Source: an uncultured Sphingomonas sp.
Lineage (GTDB): Bacteria; Pseudomonadota; Alphaproteobacteria; Sphingomonadales; Sphingomonadaceae
Direction of reading: 5' to 3'
NCBI RefSeq assembly: GCF_913774285.1
Contig: NZ_CAJYHX010000021.1
Coordinates: forward strand, 1-64,000
DNA length: 64,000 nt
Positions 37,992-48,485 of this stretch are shown here, piece by piece. Below the pieces are notes generated by a model that did no database searches, was not told where the DNA came from, and saw nothing but the letters and a program-made list of their open reading frames with translations. Each line of letters opens with the position of its first letter. Within the stretch, counting starts at the first letter, position 1. A program made the translations under genes and the position numbers.

Positions 37992-39098
37992 ATGAGCGAC
38001 ACCAAGGCGGGCGACGGCCCCTACACCTATGCCCAGGCGGGCGTTTCGATTGCGGCGGGCAACGCGCTGGTGCGCGCGATCGGCCCGCTTGCCCGTTCCA
38101 CCCGGCGCGCGGGCGCGGACGCCGATCTGGGCGGCTTCGGCGGCATCTTCGACCTGAAGGCCGCGGGCTTCACCGACCCGCTGCTGGTCGCGGCGAACGA
38201 CGGCGTCGGCACCAAGCTGAAGCTGGCGATCGAGCACAACCATCATGACGGCGTCGGCATCGACCTCGTCGCGATGTGCGCCAACGATCTGATCGTGCAG
38301 GGCGCCGAGCCGCTGTTTTTCCTCGATTATTATGCGAGCGGCAAGCTCGACAACGCGGTCGCCGAGCGGGTGATCGCGTCGATCGCCGAGGGCTGCCGCC
38401 AGGCTGGCTGCGCGCTGATCGGCGGCGAGACCGCCGAGATGCCGGGCATGTATGCGGACGGCGACTATGACCTTGCAGGCTTCTGCGTCGGCGCGGTCGA
38501 GCGCGACCGGCTGCTCGACGGCAAGAAGATCGCGGCGGGCGACGTGCTGCTCGGCCTCGCCTCGAACGGCGTGCACTCGAACGGCTTCTCGCTGGTGCGG
38601 CGACTCGCGGCGGACAAGGGCTGGAAGCTCGATCGCCCGGCGCTGTTCGACCAGGAGCGGCTGCTGATCGACGCGCTGATGGCGCCGACTCGGATCTATG
38701 TCGCCAGCCTGCTGCCCGAGTTGCGCAAGGGCACCATCCACGGCCTCGCCCATATCACCGGCGGCGGCCTGCTGGAGAATGTACCGCGCGTGCTGCCCAA
38801 GGGTACCCATGCCCGCATCGACGCGGACGCCTGGCCGCTGCCGCGGCTGATGGCGTTCCTGCAAGCGCAGGGCAATATCGAGCCCGAAGAGATGGCGCGC
38901 ACCTTCAACTGCGGCATCGGCATGGTCGCGGTGGTCGCCGCCGACCAGGCCGGGGCCGTGTCGGCAGCGCTGACCGCCGCGGGCGAGACGGTGTTCCCCA
39001 TCGGCTCGATCGAAGCGGGCGAGCGCGGCTGCACCGTGGTCGGCGGCGACGAGACCTGGAGCGCGCGCGCGCCGTGGAGCGCCACGCATCATGGGTGA
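37992..39098 (+). CDS. purM: Phosphoribosylformylglycinamidine cyclo-ligase (AIR synthetase)
   Basis: The 368-residue enzyme closes the imidazole ring of AIR in purine synthesis using ATP. Motifs include [15 protein letters not shown] at the N-terminus, [22 protein letters not shown], the conserved [11 protein letters not shown] and [12 protein letters not shown]. It is divergent from the DUF2066-hdaA-ppk1-ppx operon, 64 bases away. purN lies 132 bases downstream on the same strand; the interval is filled by a hairpin repeat. Confidence 0.97.
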   Translation: MSDTKAGDGPYTYAQAGVSIAAGNALVRAIGPLARSTRRAGADADLGGFGGIFDLKAAGFTDPLLVAANDGVGTKLKLAIEHNHHDGVGIDLVAMCANDLIVQGAEPLFFLDYYASGKLDNAVAERVIASIAEGCRQAGCALIGGETAEMPGMYADGDYDLAGFCVGAVERDRLLDGKKIAAGDVLLGLASNGVHSNGFSLVRRLAADKGWKLDRPALFDQERLLIDALMAPTRIYVASLLPELRKGTIHGLAHITGGGLLENVPRVLPKGTHARIDADAWPLPRLMAFLQAQGNIEPEEMARTFNCGIGMVAVVAADQAGAVSAALTAAGETVFPIGSIEAGERGCTVVGGDETWSARAPWSATHHG

Positions 39099-39119
39099 TT
39101 GCCGAGCGCTCGCAGAATG

Positions 39120-39228
39120 CGCTCCCCTCCCGCTCGCGGGAGGGGTCGGGGGAGGGGCTGAGCAGTACCGCCAGCCTTCCCTCTCCATGTCAGCCCCTCC
39201 CCTAACCCCTCCCGCAAGCGGGAGGGGA
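39120..39228 (+). repeat. Hairpin repeat carrying the purN ribosome-binding site
   Basis: A 109-base imperfect inverted repeat between purM and purN. It opens with CCCCTCCCGC-TC-GCGGGAGGGG (39124-39145) and closes with CCCCTCCCGC-AA-GCGGGAGGGG (39206-39227); an outer pairing joins GGGGGAGGGGCTGA to TCAGCCCCTCCCC. The GGAGG at 39221-39225 in the last arm is the only ribosome-binding site for purN, five bases before its TTG. Copies of the same element precede trpA and folC. Confidence 0.9.
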
Positions 39229-39230
39229 AT

Positions 39231-39797
39231 TTGAAGAAGCGACTCGGCATTCTGATCTCGGGCCGCGGATCGAACATGGCCTCGCTGGTCGAGGCCGCCG
39301 CGGCGCCGGACTGCCCCTATACGGTCGCGCTCGTCGCCAGCGACAAGCCGGAGGCGGCCGGGCTCGCCTGGGCCGCCGAGCGCGGCGTGCCGACCTTCGC
39401 GCAGAGCCCCAAGGGCATGCGCAAGGCCGAGTATGAAGCTAAGATCGATGCGGCGCTGCGCGAAGCCGGCGTCGAGGCGATCGCGCTCGCCGGCTATATG
39501 CGACTGCTGTCCGACGACTTCGTCGCGCGCTGGCGCGGGCGGATCGTCAACATCCACCCCTCGCTGCTGCCCAAGTACAAGGGCCTCGACACGCACGCTC
39601 GTGCCATCGAGGCGGGCGATGCCGAGGCGGGCGCCTCGGTCCATATCGTCACCGAGGAACTCGATGGCGGCGAAGTGCTCGGCCAGGCCCGCGTGCCGAT
39701 CCTGCCGGACGACACCGCCGACAGCCTTGCCGCCCGTGTGCTGGCCGAGGAGCACAAGCTCTACGCCAAAACGCTCGCCGACTGGCTCCGGGGCTGA
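39231..39797 (+). CDS. purN: Phosphoribosylglycinamide formyltransferase
   Basis: A 188-residue enzyme that transfers formyl from 10-formyl-tetrahydrofolate to GAR. The motif ISGRGSNMASL binds substrate, and the catalytic group appears as IVNIHPSLLPKYKGLDTH (Asn and His) with the aspartate in TEELDGGEVLGQ. The start is a TTG at 39231: it is the first codon of the conserved MKKRLGILISGRGSN opening and is preceded by GGAGGGG supplied by the hairpin repeat. Rare start plus a base-paired ribosome-binding site suggest weak or coupled translation. Confidence 0.95.
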   Translation: MKKRLGILISGRGSNMASLVEAAAAPDCPYTVALVASDKPEAAGLAWAAERGVPTFAQSPKGMRKAEYEAKIDAALREAGVEAIALAGYMRLLSDDFVARWRGRIVNIHPSLLPKYKGLDTHARAIEAGDAEAGASVHIVTEELDGGEVLGQARVPILPDDTADSLAARVLAEEHKLYAKTLADWLRG

Positions 39798-39867
39798 GAA
39801 TCTGCGGATATTTGGCCGTCATCCCGCGTTCATCCCCGTCAATACCGAACAAGGGGAAATCACGGAC

Positions 39868-40065
39868 ATGGCCAAGGACTCGGCGCTCACGCCGGAGGAA
39901 GAAGGCGGGATCGCCACGGCCGAACTCGGGCTGGTGCTGCTCGACGGCCCCAATGGCGTCGCCGTCGCGATGACCCCCGAGGCCGCCGAGGCCACCGGTC
40001 GCAGCCTGCTCGCTGCAGCCGAAGCGGCGGCGGGCCAGCGCGAACGGGGCGAAACGGGTTATTGA
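39868..40065 (+). CDS. Small protein of unknown function
   Basis: A 65-residue acidic protein (ATG 39868, with AAGGGGA before it). It has an alanine-rich C-terminal helix (TPEAAEATGRSLLAAAEAAA) and no signal or membrane segment. I do not recognise it; codon use is like that of its neighbours. It lies between purN and the EEP hydrolase gene on the same strand, 70 bases after purN. Confidence 0.7.
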   Translation: MAKDSALTPEEEGGIATAELGLVLLDGPNGVAVAMTPEAAEATGRSLLAAAEAAAGQRERGETGY

Positions 40066-40106
40066 GACTTGTGCTGTTATGCTGCCCGCGCCGATAAGGG
40101 GCGCGG

Positions 40107-40799
40107 ATGATCAAGGTCGCCAGCTATAACATGCGGAAGTCGATCGGCACCGACCGACGACGCCGACCGGAGAGGACGCTCGAGGTACTGCTCGAGGTCG
40201 ACGCCGATGTGATCGCCTTGCAGGAGGCCGATCGGCGCTTCGGCGCGCGCGAGGCGGTGCTCACCCAAAGCCTGCTCGCCGAGCACAGCCCGTGGAAGCC
40301 GGTGCACTTCGGCATGCGCGCCCGCTCGATGGGCTGGCACGGCAATGCGCTGCTGGTCCGCAAGGAGGCTGAGATCCTCGGCTGCGCGGCGCTCCATTTG
40401 CCCACCCTGGAACCGCGCGGCGCGGTGATGGCGGATCTCCGCATCCAGGGGCAGAAGCTGCGCGTGCTGGGCATGCATCTCGACCTGTCCGGCCTTTGGC
40501 GTCGGCGGCAGGCGCATGCGATCCTCACCCAGCTGGCGGACCTCCCGCCGATGCCGACCGTGATGATGGGCGACCTCAACGAATGGAGCGCCGATCGCGG
40601 CTGCCTGCGCGACTTCGCCCAGCATTTCGCCTTCGCGGCGACCGGCAAGAGCTTCCACGCCCGCCGCCCGATGGCGCGACTCGACCGGATCATGGCCTCG
40701 CCCGAGCTCGCCTTGGGCGAGGCCGGCGTGCACCACAGCCTGGCGGCGCGCACCGCCTCCGACCACCTCCCCGTCTGGGCGGAGGTGCGGCACCGCTGA
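40107..40799 (+). CDS. Endonuclease/exonuclease/phosphatase family protein
   Basis: A 230-residue EEP-fold metal-dependent hydrolase. The conserved residues are visible: Asn in VASYNMRK, Glu in VIALQEADRRF, the MMGDLNEW Asp/Asn pair, and the final Asp-His in ASDHLPVWAE. The family includes DNases, inositol-phosphate phosphatases and neutral sphingomyelinase-like phospholipases. No signal peptide is present. Its stop codon overlaps the ATG of the patatin gene (TGATG), so both are translated together; because the partner is a phospholipase-like enzyme, lipid or phosphodiester turnover is an attractive but unproven substrate class. Confidence 0.88.
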   Translation: MIKVASYNMRKSIGTDRRRRPERTLEVLLEVDADVIALQEADRRFGAREAVLTQSLLAEHSPWKPVHFGMRARSMGWHGNALLVRKEAEILGCAALHLPTLEPRGAVMADLRIQGQKLRVLGMHLDLSGLWRRRQAHAILTQLADLPPMPTVMMGDLNEWSADRGCLRDFAQHFAFAATGKSFHARRPMARLDRIMASPELALGEAGVHHSLAARTASDHLPVWAEVRHR

Positions 40800-43075
40800 T
40801 GCAGGAGACGCAGGAGAAGGAACTGCGGCTGGCGCTGGTCTGCTATGGCGGGATCAGCCTGGCGGTGTACATGCACGGCATCACCAAGGAGGTGTGGCAC
40901 CTCGCTCGCGCGAGCTGCGCCGAGCGCGAGGGCACCCCGCTCCAGAGCGTCTACCGCGAGCTGATCGAGGACATTCGCGATCGCAGCGGGCTCAACCTGC
41001 GCGTGCTGATCGACATCCTGTCGGGTGCCAGTGCGGGCGGAATCAACGCGGTGTTCCTCGCGCAGGCGATCGCCACCGGGCAGTCGCTCGATCCCCTCAC
41101 CGCGATGTGGCTCGACCATGCCGATGTCGACGCGCTGCTCGCCCCCAGCCAAGGCCCGTCGCACCGCTTCGCCAAGATCTGGGCCAAGCCGATCGCCTGG
41201 ATGCTCTCCAACCGCGAGCATGGCGTCGAGGAGACGGTGGAAGCGGGTGCACGCGCGGAGGTACGCGAGAAGCTCGAGCGCTTCGTCCGCTCGCGCTGGT
41301 TCGAGCCGCCCTTCGGGGGCGAACAGCTGCTCAAGACGCTGCTCGCCGCGTTCGACAAGATGGCCCGGGGCCCCGCCGAGCGCCGGTTGCTGCCCGAGGG
41401 CCAGCCGCTCGACCTGTTCGTCACCGCCACCGACTTCCGCGGCCATGCCGAGACGCTGCGGCTCAACACGCCGCCGGAAGTGGTGGAGACCGAGCATCGC
41501 CTCGTCTTCAGCTTCACCGACCACGGCCGCGGCACCGGCATCGCGCATCCTGCCGCCTTGGGCTTTGCCGCCCGCGCCACCTCGAGCTTCCCCGGCGCCT
41601 TCCCGCCCCTGATGGTCGAGGAGCTCGACAAGGTGCTCGCCGATCGCGGCGAGACCTGGGCGGGGCGCGACGCCTTCCTCCAGCGCGCGCTGCCCGAGCA
41701 ATGGGCGGAGAGCCGCGCCGAGAAAGCCGTGCTGATCGACGGATCGGTGCTGGCCAATGCGCCGTTCGAGCCCGCGATGGACGCGCTGCGCGAGCGCCCT
41801 GCCCGCCGGCAGGTCGACCGCCGCTTCGTCTTCCTCGACCCGACCCCGGACATGCGGTTCGACTTCTACGGCCCACGCCAGGAGCGTCCCGGCTTCTTCT
41901 CGACGCTGATCGGCGCGCTGTCCGAACTGCCGCGCAAGCAGCCAATCCGCGACAATCTCGACGCGATCGCCGCCCGCTCGGACCGGATCGAACGGATGCT
42001 CGCCATCGTCGCCGAAATACGTGCGGAAGTGGAAGCACAGGTCGAGTCGCTGTTCGGCTACACGCTATGGCTGGATTACCCGACGCCCAAGCGGCTGGCT
42101 GCGTGGCGCAAGCGCGCGCAGGTCGCGGCGGCTGCCAAGGCGGGCTATGGCCATACCGCCTATGCATTGCTCAAGGTCGACGGCGCGATCGACCGGACCG
42201 CGCGGCTGCTGCAGGCGCTTGCCGGGCAGCAGGATGGGCAGAAGCTTCGCTCGCTCGGCCGCCGCCTGCGCGAGGCGGTGCGGACGCGCGGTGCCGACCG
42301 GTTCGGCGCATCGCTGCCCGGCGGCGCTTCGCCCGAAGCGCTCGATTTCCTGCGCGGCCACGACCTCGGCTTCCGTATCCGCCGCCTGCGCCTGCTCGCC
42401 CGCCGACTCGCCGAGCTTGAACAGTCCGCCCCGCGCGGCGCGATGCGGCCGATGCGCGACGCGATCTATGGCGCGCTGGCCGCCTATCTTGAGCTAAAAC
42501 GCTCGGACACCTTCGCCGACCTCCAAGATCGGCTGGCGGGCGATCCCGGCGCGGTGCTCGACACGCTTGCCGAGCGGATGCAGCTGCGTGCGCTCGACCG
42601 CCAGACCGACGAGGTGCTCTCGGCCGGGTTCAGCGCACTCTCGAAGGAACTGCGGCGGCCGATGCTGCTCGCCTATCTCGGCTTCCCCTTCTTCGACATC
42701 GCCACGCTGCCGCTGCTCCAGGGCGAGGGCATGGACGAGTTCGATCCCATCCGCGTCGACCGCATCTCGCCCGAGGACGCCAAGGCGATCCGCACCGGCG
42801 GCGTCGCGGCGATGCTGAAAGGCAACCAGTTCAACAATTTCGGCGCCTTCTTCAGCCGAGCGTATCGCGAGAACGACTATCTCTGGGGCCGCCTCAACGG
42901 CGCCGACCGGCTGATCGACATCGTGCTCTCCACCCTCGACGCCGAGGCGCGGCCCGATGCCGAACATGTCGCCGCGCTCAAGCGCCGCGCCTTCCACGCC
43001 ATCCTCGACGAGGAGGCGCCCGCCCTCACCGCGATCCCCGGCCTGATCGCCGAACTGCGCGCCGAAATCGGCTGA
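40799..43075 (+). CDS. Patatin-like protein with DUF3376 region
   Basis: A 758-residue patatin-related acyl hydrolase. The oxyanion glycine motif is CYGGISLAVYMHG at residues 15-27, the nucleophile Ser78 lies in GASAGG (76-81), and the catalytic Asp is in IDGSVLANAPFE near residue 315. The remaining 430 residues are helical and match the patatin/DUF3376 architecture found in Actinobacteria and some Proteobacteria. No signal peptide or clear membrane helix is seen. It is coupled to the EEP hydrolase by TGATG. Phospholipase A activity is inferred from the Ser/Asp dyad only. Confidence 0.88.
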   Translation: MQETQEKELRLALVCYGGISLAVYMHGITKEVWHLARASCAEREGTPLQSVYRELIEDIRDRSGLNLRVLIDILSGASAGGINAVFLAQAIATGQSLDPLTAMWLDHADVDALLAPSQGPSHRFAKIWAKPIAWMLSNREHGVEETVEAGARAEVREKLERFVRSRWFEPPFGGEQLLKTLLAAFDKMARGPAERRLLPEGQPLDLFVTATDFRGHAETLRLNTPPEVVETEHRLVFSFTDHGRGTGIAHPAALGFAARATSSFPGAFPPLMVEELDKVLADRGETWAGRDAFLQRALPEQWAESRAEKAVLIDGSVLANAPFEPAMDALRERPARRQVDRRFVFLDPTPDMRFDFYGPRQERPGFFSTLIGALSELPRKQPIRDNLDAIAARSDRIERMLAIVAEIRAEVEAQVESLFGYTLWLDYPTPKRLAAWRKRAQVAAAAKAGYGHTAYALLKVDGAIDRTARLLQALAGQQDGQKLRSLGRRLREAVRTRGADRFGASLPGGASPEALDFLRGHDLGFRIRRLRLLARRLAELEQSAPRGAMRPMRDAIYGALAAYLELKRSDTFADLQDRLAGDPGAVLDTLAERMQLRALDRQTDEVLSAGFSALSKELRRPMLLAYLGFPFFDIATLPLLQGEGMDEFDPIRVDRISPEDAKAIRTGGVAAMLKGNQFNNFGAFFSRAYRENDYLWGRLNGADRLIDIVLSTLDAEARPDAEHVAALKRRAFHAILDEEAPALTAIPGLIAELRAEIG

Positions 43076-43139
43076 GCCTTGGCAAGCGGGCCCGCTCGGG
43101 CCTAGAAGGCCGGTCAGGATTTGCCAGGAAGGGAGCGGA

Positions 43140-43457
43140 ATGCGGTTTCTGAAGGTGCTGTTGTGGCTCCTGCTCGGCGGCGTGATCGCCGGGTTCGTGA
43201 TCTACAATGGCGAGCAGCGCGTGAGCATCCAGCTCTGGGGCGGGCTCGTCGCCGATATCAGCCTGCCGCTGCTGCTGATCGTCGTGTTCCTCGCCGGCTT
43301 CCTCCCGATGCTGGTCGCCTATCAGACGCTGCGCTGGCGGATGCGACAGCGCTTCGCCGGGCTGGAACGCGCCCTTGCCGACCTTCGGTCGATCCCCGCC
43401 ACGCCTGCGCCGCGCTTCGAACCGGTCACCGAACCCGCCGCGGAGCCGCGCACATGA
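43140..43457 (+). CDS. lapA: LapA-domain inner membrane protein
   Basis: A 105-residue DUF1049/LapA-type protein with two membrane helices (about residues 5-21 and 41-62) and a cytoplasmic basic helix (WRMRQRFAGLERALADL). In E. coli LapA works with LapB in control of LPS synthesis through LpxC; here no lapB is adjacent. GGGAGCGGA precedes the ATG. Its stop overlaps the pyrF start by 4 bases (ATGA), a pairing often seen in Alphaproteobacteria. Confidence 0.85.
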   Translation: MRFLKVLLWLLLGGVIAGFVIYNGEQRVSIQLWGGLVADISLPLLLIVVFLAGFLPMLVAYQTLRWRMRQRFAGLERALADLRSIPATPAPRFEPVTEPAAEPRT

Positions 43458-44128
43458 GCAGCCGCATCTATGTCGCGCTCGACACGCCCGAGCTGGAAAA
43501 GGCCAAGGCGCTTGCCCAGAAGGTCCGCCACCATGTCGGCGGGATCAAGCTGGGTCTCGAATTCTTCATGGCGAACGGACGCCACGGCGTGCACGAGATG
43601 GCGGAGATCGGCGTGCCGATCTTCCTCGACCTCAAGTTCCACGACATCCCCAACACCGTCGCCAAGGCGATCCAGGCGCTGCGGCCGCTCAACCCCGCCA
43701 TTCTGACGGTCCACGCCGCTGGCGGCCGGGCGATGCTGGAGGACGCCAAGGCGGCCGCGCCCGAGGGCACCAAGGTCGTCGCGGTGACGATGCTGACCAG
43801 CCTCGACGGCGACGACATGACCGCGATCGGCCTCAAGCCCGATCCGCACGAGCAGGTAATGCGGCTGGCCGAACTCGCGCGCTCGGCGGGCGTCGACGGC
43901 ATCGTCTGCTCGGGCGAGGAAGTGAAGGCGGCGCATGCGGCGTGGAAGGACGGCTTCTTCGTCGTTCCCGGCGTGCGCCCTGCAGATGCGCATGTCGGCG
44001 ATCAGAAGCGCGTCGTCACGCCGCGCAGCGCGGTGGATGCAGGTGCCTCGATCCTGGTGATCGGCCGGCCCATCACACAGGCCGAGGATCCGGACGCAGC
44101 TGCGCGCGCAATTGCCGCGACGCTTTGA
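43454..44128 (+). CDS. pyrF: Orotidine 5'-phosphate decarboxylase
   Basis: The 224-residue TIM-barrel enzyme forms UMP from OMP, the last step of de novo pyrimidine synthesis. The catalytic signature FLDLKFHDIPNTV is at residues 58-70, with Lys61 and the two aspartates of the charge network (59 and 64); phosphate-binding VPGVRPA comes near residue 175. It overlaps the LapA-type gene by 4 bases. Its length is slightly below the E. coli enzyme but normal for Alphaproteobacteria. Confidence 0.96.
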   Translation: MSSRIYVALDTPELEKAKALAQKVRHHVGGIKLGLEFFMANGRHGVHEMAEIGVPIFLDLKFHDIPNTVAKAIQALRPLNPAILTVHAAGGRAMLEDAKAAAPEGTKVVAVTMLTSLDGDDMTAIGLKPDPHEQVMRLAELARSAGVDGIVCSGEEVKAAHAAWKDGFFVVPGVRPADAHVGDQKRVVTPRSAVDAGASILVIGRPITQAEDPDAAARAIAATL

Positions 44129-44179
44129 GAAAAAACGGATTTCCCCGCCTACAAGAGAGGGGAAGCTTCCGGAACGACC

Positions 44180-44686
44180 ATGCCCCTCGCCATCCGTCCT
44201 GCCCTGTCCGCCGACCTGCCGGCGATCCACCCCGTGATCGAACGCGCCTATCGCGGTGAGACCGCGCGCCAGGGCTGGACGCACGAGGCGGACCTGATCG
44301 AGGGGCCGCGTACCAACCTCGAAACGCTGACCGCGATTGTCGAGGATGCTGCGCAAGTGCTGCTGAGCGCCTGGGAGGACGGCGCCGCGATCGGCTGCGT
44401 CAACGTGGCGAACCGGGGCGGCGGCACCGCCTATCTCGGGCTGCTCTGCATCGATCCGCTGCGCCAGGCGGGCGGTCTCGGCCGCCAGCTGATCGCCGCT
44501 GCCGAGGCACATGCCCGCGACGTCTTCGGTTGCACGCGGATGGAGATGACGGTGATCGAGGAGCGTCGCAAGCTGATCGATTACTATGTGCGCCGCGGCT
44601 ATGCCGAGACCGGCGAGCGCCGCGACTTCCCGATCCCGCTCGACCCGCCGCTGTTCATGACGGTGCTGGCCAAGCCGCTGGTCTAG
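44180..44686 (+). CDS. GNAT family N-acetyltransferase
   Basis: A 168-residue acetyltransferase. The GNAT core is plain: IRPALSADLPAI at the start, the central strand TAYLGLLCIDPLRQAGGLGRQ with the acetyl-CoA pyrophosphate loop (Q/R-x-x-G-x-G/A type), and the C-terminal YYVRRGYAETGERRDFPI. The substrate is not predictable. It stands between pyrF and trpF on the same strand, 51 and 17 bases away; the trp genes probably share its transcript. Confidence 0.85.
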   Translation: MPLAIRPALSADLPAIHPVIERAYRGETARQGWTHEADLIEGPRTNLETLTAIVEDAAQVLLSAWEDGAAIGCVNVANRGGGTAYLGLLCIDPLRQAGGLGRQLIAAAEAHARDVFGCTRMEMTVIEERRKLIDYYVRRGYAETGERRDFPIPLDPPLFMTVLAKPLV

Positions 44687-44703
44687 CGCCTACAGGGCAG
44701 ACC

Positions 44704-45338
44704 ATGCCCGCAACCGCGAAAATCTGTGGCCTGTCCACGCCCGAGACGCTCGACGCCGCCGTGGCCGGTGGTGCCAGCCATATTGGCTTCGTCTTCTTCC
44801 CGCCGAGCCCGCGCCATCTCAGCTTCGACAAGGCACAGGGACTCGCCGCGCGCGTGCCGGGGCATGTTCAGCGCGTCGGCGTGTTCGTCGACCCCGATGA
44901 TGCCCTGCTCGACGCGGCGATCGCCGCAGGGCGGCTCGAGGTGATCCAGCTCCACAAGGTCACACCCGAGCGCACTGCCGCGGTGAAGGCGCGCACCGGC
45001 CTGGAGACCTGGACCGCGCTGGCGGTTAAGACCCGCGCCGATCTCGCCCCCGCCGCCGCCTTCCGCGGTGCCGCCGACCGGCTGCTCTACGACGCCAAGG
45101 CCCCCGAGGGCGCCAAGGTGCCCGGCGGCACCGGACTGCGCTTCGACTGGACCCTGCTCGACGGCTTCGCCCACCCCCTGCCCTGGATCCTGTCCGGCGG
45201 GCTGGATGCCGGCAATGTCGGCGAGGCGATCCGCGTCACGGGTGCCCGCCTGGTGGATGTCTCTTCGGGCATCGAGGCCGCGCCGGGCATCAAGGATGTG
45301 GACAAGATCGTCGCATTCCTTAAAGCCGTGGCCCGATC

Positions 45339-45342
<4 letters not shown>
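44704..45342 (+). CDS. trpF: Phosphoribosylanthranilate isomerase
   Basis: A 212-residue (beta/alpha)8 enzyme of tryptophan synthesis that converts PRA to Cd[17 protein letters not shown] carries the catalytic Cys, and [16 protein letters not shown] the catalytic Asp and phosphate-binding loop. It is a free-standing TrpF, not fused to TrpC. It overlaps trpB by 4 bases. trpE, trpG, trpD and trpC are not in the window, consistent with the split trp arrangement of Alphaproteobacteria. Confidence 0.95.
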
Positions 45343-46568
<1,226 letters not shown>

Positions 46569-46587
46569 TGACCAAGCGCTACCAGCC

Positions 46588-46689
46588 TGCGCTCCCCTCC
46601 CGCTTGCGGGAGGGGTCGGGGGAGGGCCTGACCGGCCTCGCCTCGAACTGCCATCCCCTCCCCCAGCCCCTCCCGCAAGCGGGAGGGGA
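46588..46689 (+). repeat. Hairpin repeat carrying the trpA ribosome-binding site
   Basis: The same element as at 39120. First hairpin CCCCTCCCGC-TT-GCGGGAGGGG (46594-46615), last hairpin CCCCTCCCGC-AA-GCGGGAGGGG (46667-46688). The final GGAGG (46682-46686) is the trpA ribosome-binding site, 6 bases before the ATG at 46693. Just after the trpB stop an orphan ATGACC repeats the first six bases of trpA, as would be expected if the element split an older trpB-trpA overlap. Confidence 0.9.
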
Positions 46690-46692
46690 GCA

Positions 46693-47505
46693 ATGACCCG
46701 GCTCGCCAACGCCTTTGCCCGCGCCGCCGAGCAGGGCCGCGCCGCGCTGGTGACCTTCGTCACCGCCGGCGATCCCACCCCCGGCGCGACCGCCGCGATC
46801 CTCGACGCGCTGATCGCGGGCGGGGCGGACGTGATCGAGCTCGGCATGCCGTTCACCGATCCGATGGCGGACGGTCCCGCGATTCAGGCAGCGAACCTGC
46901 GCAGCCTCGCCGCCGGCACCACCACCGCCGATGTGCTCGCCATCGCCACAGCGTTCCGCGCACGCCATCCGGACGTGCCGCTGGTCCTGATGGGCTATGC
47001 CAACCCGATGACCCGCCGCGGTCCGGAGTGGTTCGCCAGCGCCGCGCGCGATGCCGGCGTCGACGGGGTGATCTGCGTCGACATCCCCGCCGAGGAAGAC
47101 GACAGCCTCGGCGAAGCGCTCCGCGCCGCCGGCATCGGCAATGTCCGCCTCGCCACCCCGACCACCGATGCCACCCGCCTGCCTGCGGTGCTGGGGGGCG
47201 CCTCCGGGTTCCTCTATTATGTCTCCGTCGCCGGGATCACCGGGCTGCAGCAGGCGGCTACCGCCTCGATCGAGGCTGCGGTTGCCCGCCTTAAGGCCGC
47301 GACCGATCTGCCGATCGCGGTAGGTTTCGGCGTCCGCACCCCCGAACAGGCTGCCGCCATCGGCCGCGTCGCGGACGGCGTGGTTGTCGGCTCGGCGATC
47401 GTCGAGCTGGTCGGCCGCCACGGCGCGGATGCGGCCGAGCCCGTCCGTGCCTATATCGATACGCTGAAGACGGCGCTGGTCGCCGCACGCAAGGAAGTCG
47501 CATGA
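46693..47505 (+). CDS. trpA: Tryptophan synthase alpha chain
   Basis: A 270-residue TIM-barrel subunit that cleaves indole-3-glycerol phosphate and channels indole to TrpB. The catalytic residues are in canonical positions, Glu49 (VIELGMPF) and Asp60 (PMADGP). The loop around [16 protein letters not shown] and the phosphate site near [10 protein letters not shown] are intact. The ribosome-binding site comes from the preceding hairpin repeat. It overlaps accD by 4 bases, the usual trpFBA-accD-folC order of Alphaproteobacteria. Confidence 0.97.
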   Translation: MTRLANAFARAAEQGRAALVTFVTAGDPTPGATAAILDALIAGGADVIELGMPFTDPMADGPAIQAANLRSLAAGTTTADVLAIATAFRARHPDVPLVLMGYANPMTRRGPEWFASAARDAGVDGVICVDIPAEEDDSLGEALRAAGIGNVRLATPTTDATRLPAVLGGASGFLYYVSVAGITGLQQAATASIEAAVARLKAATDLPIAVGFGVRTPEQAAAIGRVADGVVVGSAIVELVGRHGADAAEPVRAYIDTLKTALVAARKEVA

Positions 47506-48362
47506 GCTGGATTTCGCGCGTCCGCAACGCGCTCGCCTATGTCACCACCCGTGGCGAGGAGAGCCCCGACAATCTCTGGCACAAGTGCAAGGGATGCGGA
47601 CAGATGGTCTTCATGAAGGAGTTCGAGGAGAACCAGAATGTCTGCCCGCACTGCGATTACCATGATCGCATCGGCGCGACCAAGCGCTTCGAGCAGCTGT
47701 TCGACGACGGCGCCTACAAGCTGCTGCCCAGCCCCAAGGTTGCCGAGGACCCGCTGAAGTTCCGCGACTCCAAGCCCTATACGGCGCGGATCAAGGCGGC
47801 GCGGGCGAGCACCGGCGAGCAGGACGCCTTCCAGAACGCCAGCGGCACGATCCTCGGCCACAAGGCGGTCATCGGCGTGCAGGACTTTGCGTTCATGGGC
47901 GGATCGATGGGCCAGGCGGTGGGCGAGGCGTTCATCGCTGGCGTCGAGACCGCGATCGCATCGCGATCGCCCTATATCGTCTTCACCGCTTCGGGCGGCG
48001 CGCGCATGCAGGAGGGCATTCTCAGCCTGATGCAGATGCCGCGCACCACCGTGGCGATCGAGATGCTGCACGATGCCGGGCTGCCCTATATCGTCGTGCT
48101 GACCGATCCGACCTCGGGCGGCGTGATGGCGGCCTATGCGATGCTGGGCGACGTCCAGATCGCCGAGCCGGGTGCGACGCTCGCCTTCACCGGCCGCCGC
48201 GTGATCGAAAACACGATCCGCGAGAAGCTGCCCGACGATTTCCAGACCAGCGAATATTATCGCGACCACGGCCTCGTCGACATGGTGACCCACCGCAAGG
48301 AACTGCGCGACACACTGGGCCAGCTGATCGGCCTGCTATGCGAGGCGCGCGCGGCGGCGTAA
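47502..48362 (+). CDS. accD: Acetyl-CoA carboxylase carboxyltransferase subunit beta
   Basis: The 286-residue beta subunit of the carboxyltransferase that makes malonyl-CoA for fatty acid synthesis. The N-terminal zinc ribbon has Cys29, Cys32, Cys48 and Cys51 (CKGCG ... CPHCD), followed by the crotonase-fold core with [14 protein letters not shown] and [16 protein letters not shown], the acetyl-CoA and biotin sites. It overlaps trpA by 4 bases. A hairpin repeat separates it from folC. Confidence 0.97.
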   Translation: MSWISRVRNALAYVTTRGEESPDNLWHKCKGCGQMVFMKEFEENQNVCPHCDYHDRIGATKRFEQLFDDGAYKLLPSPKVAEDPLKFRDSKPYTARIKAARASTGEQDAFQNASGTILGHKAVIGVQDFAFMGGSMGQAVGEAFIAGVETAIASRSPYIVFTASGGARMQEGILSLMQMPRTTVAIEMLHDAGLPYIVVLTDPTSGGVMAAYAMLGDVQIAEPGATLAFTGRRVIENTIREKLPDDFQTSEYYRDHGLVDMVTHRKELRDTLGQLIGLLCEARAAA

Positions 48363-48388
48363 TGCGTCAGGGGATGTGCAACCAGTTT

Positions 48389-48485
48389 GCGCTCCCCTCC
48401 CGCTTGCGGGAGGGGTCGGGGGAGGGGCTGACCGTAGCGTCGACCGGCTTCTTCCACGTCAGCCCCTCCTGCAAGCGGGAGGGGA
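48389..48485 (+). repeat. Hairpin repeat carrying the folC ribosome-binding site
   Basis: Third copy of the element seen before purN and trpA. The left hairpin CCCCTCCCGC-TT-GCGGGAGGGG (48394-48415) is intact; the right half has lost about a dozen bases, but the last hairpin CCCCTCCTGC-AA-GCGGGAGGGG (48463-48484) is kept with one G-U pair. GGAGG at 48478-48482 is the folC ribosome-binding site. Confidence 0.9.
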
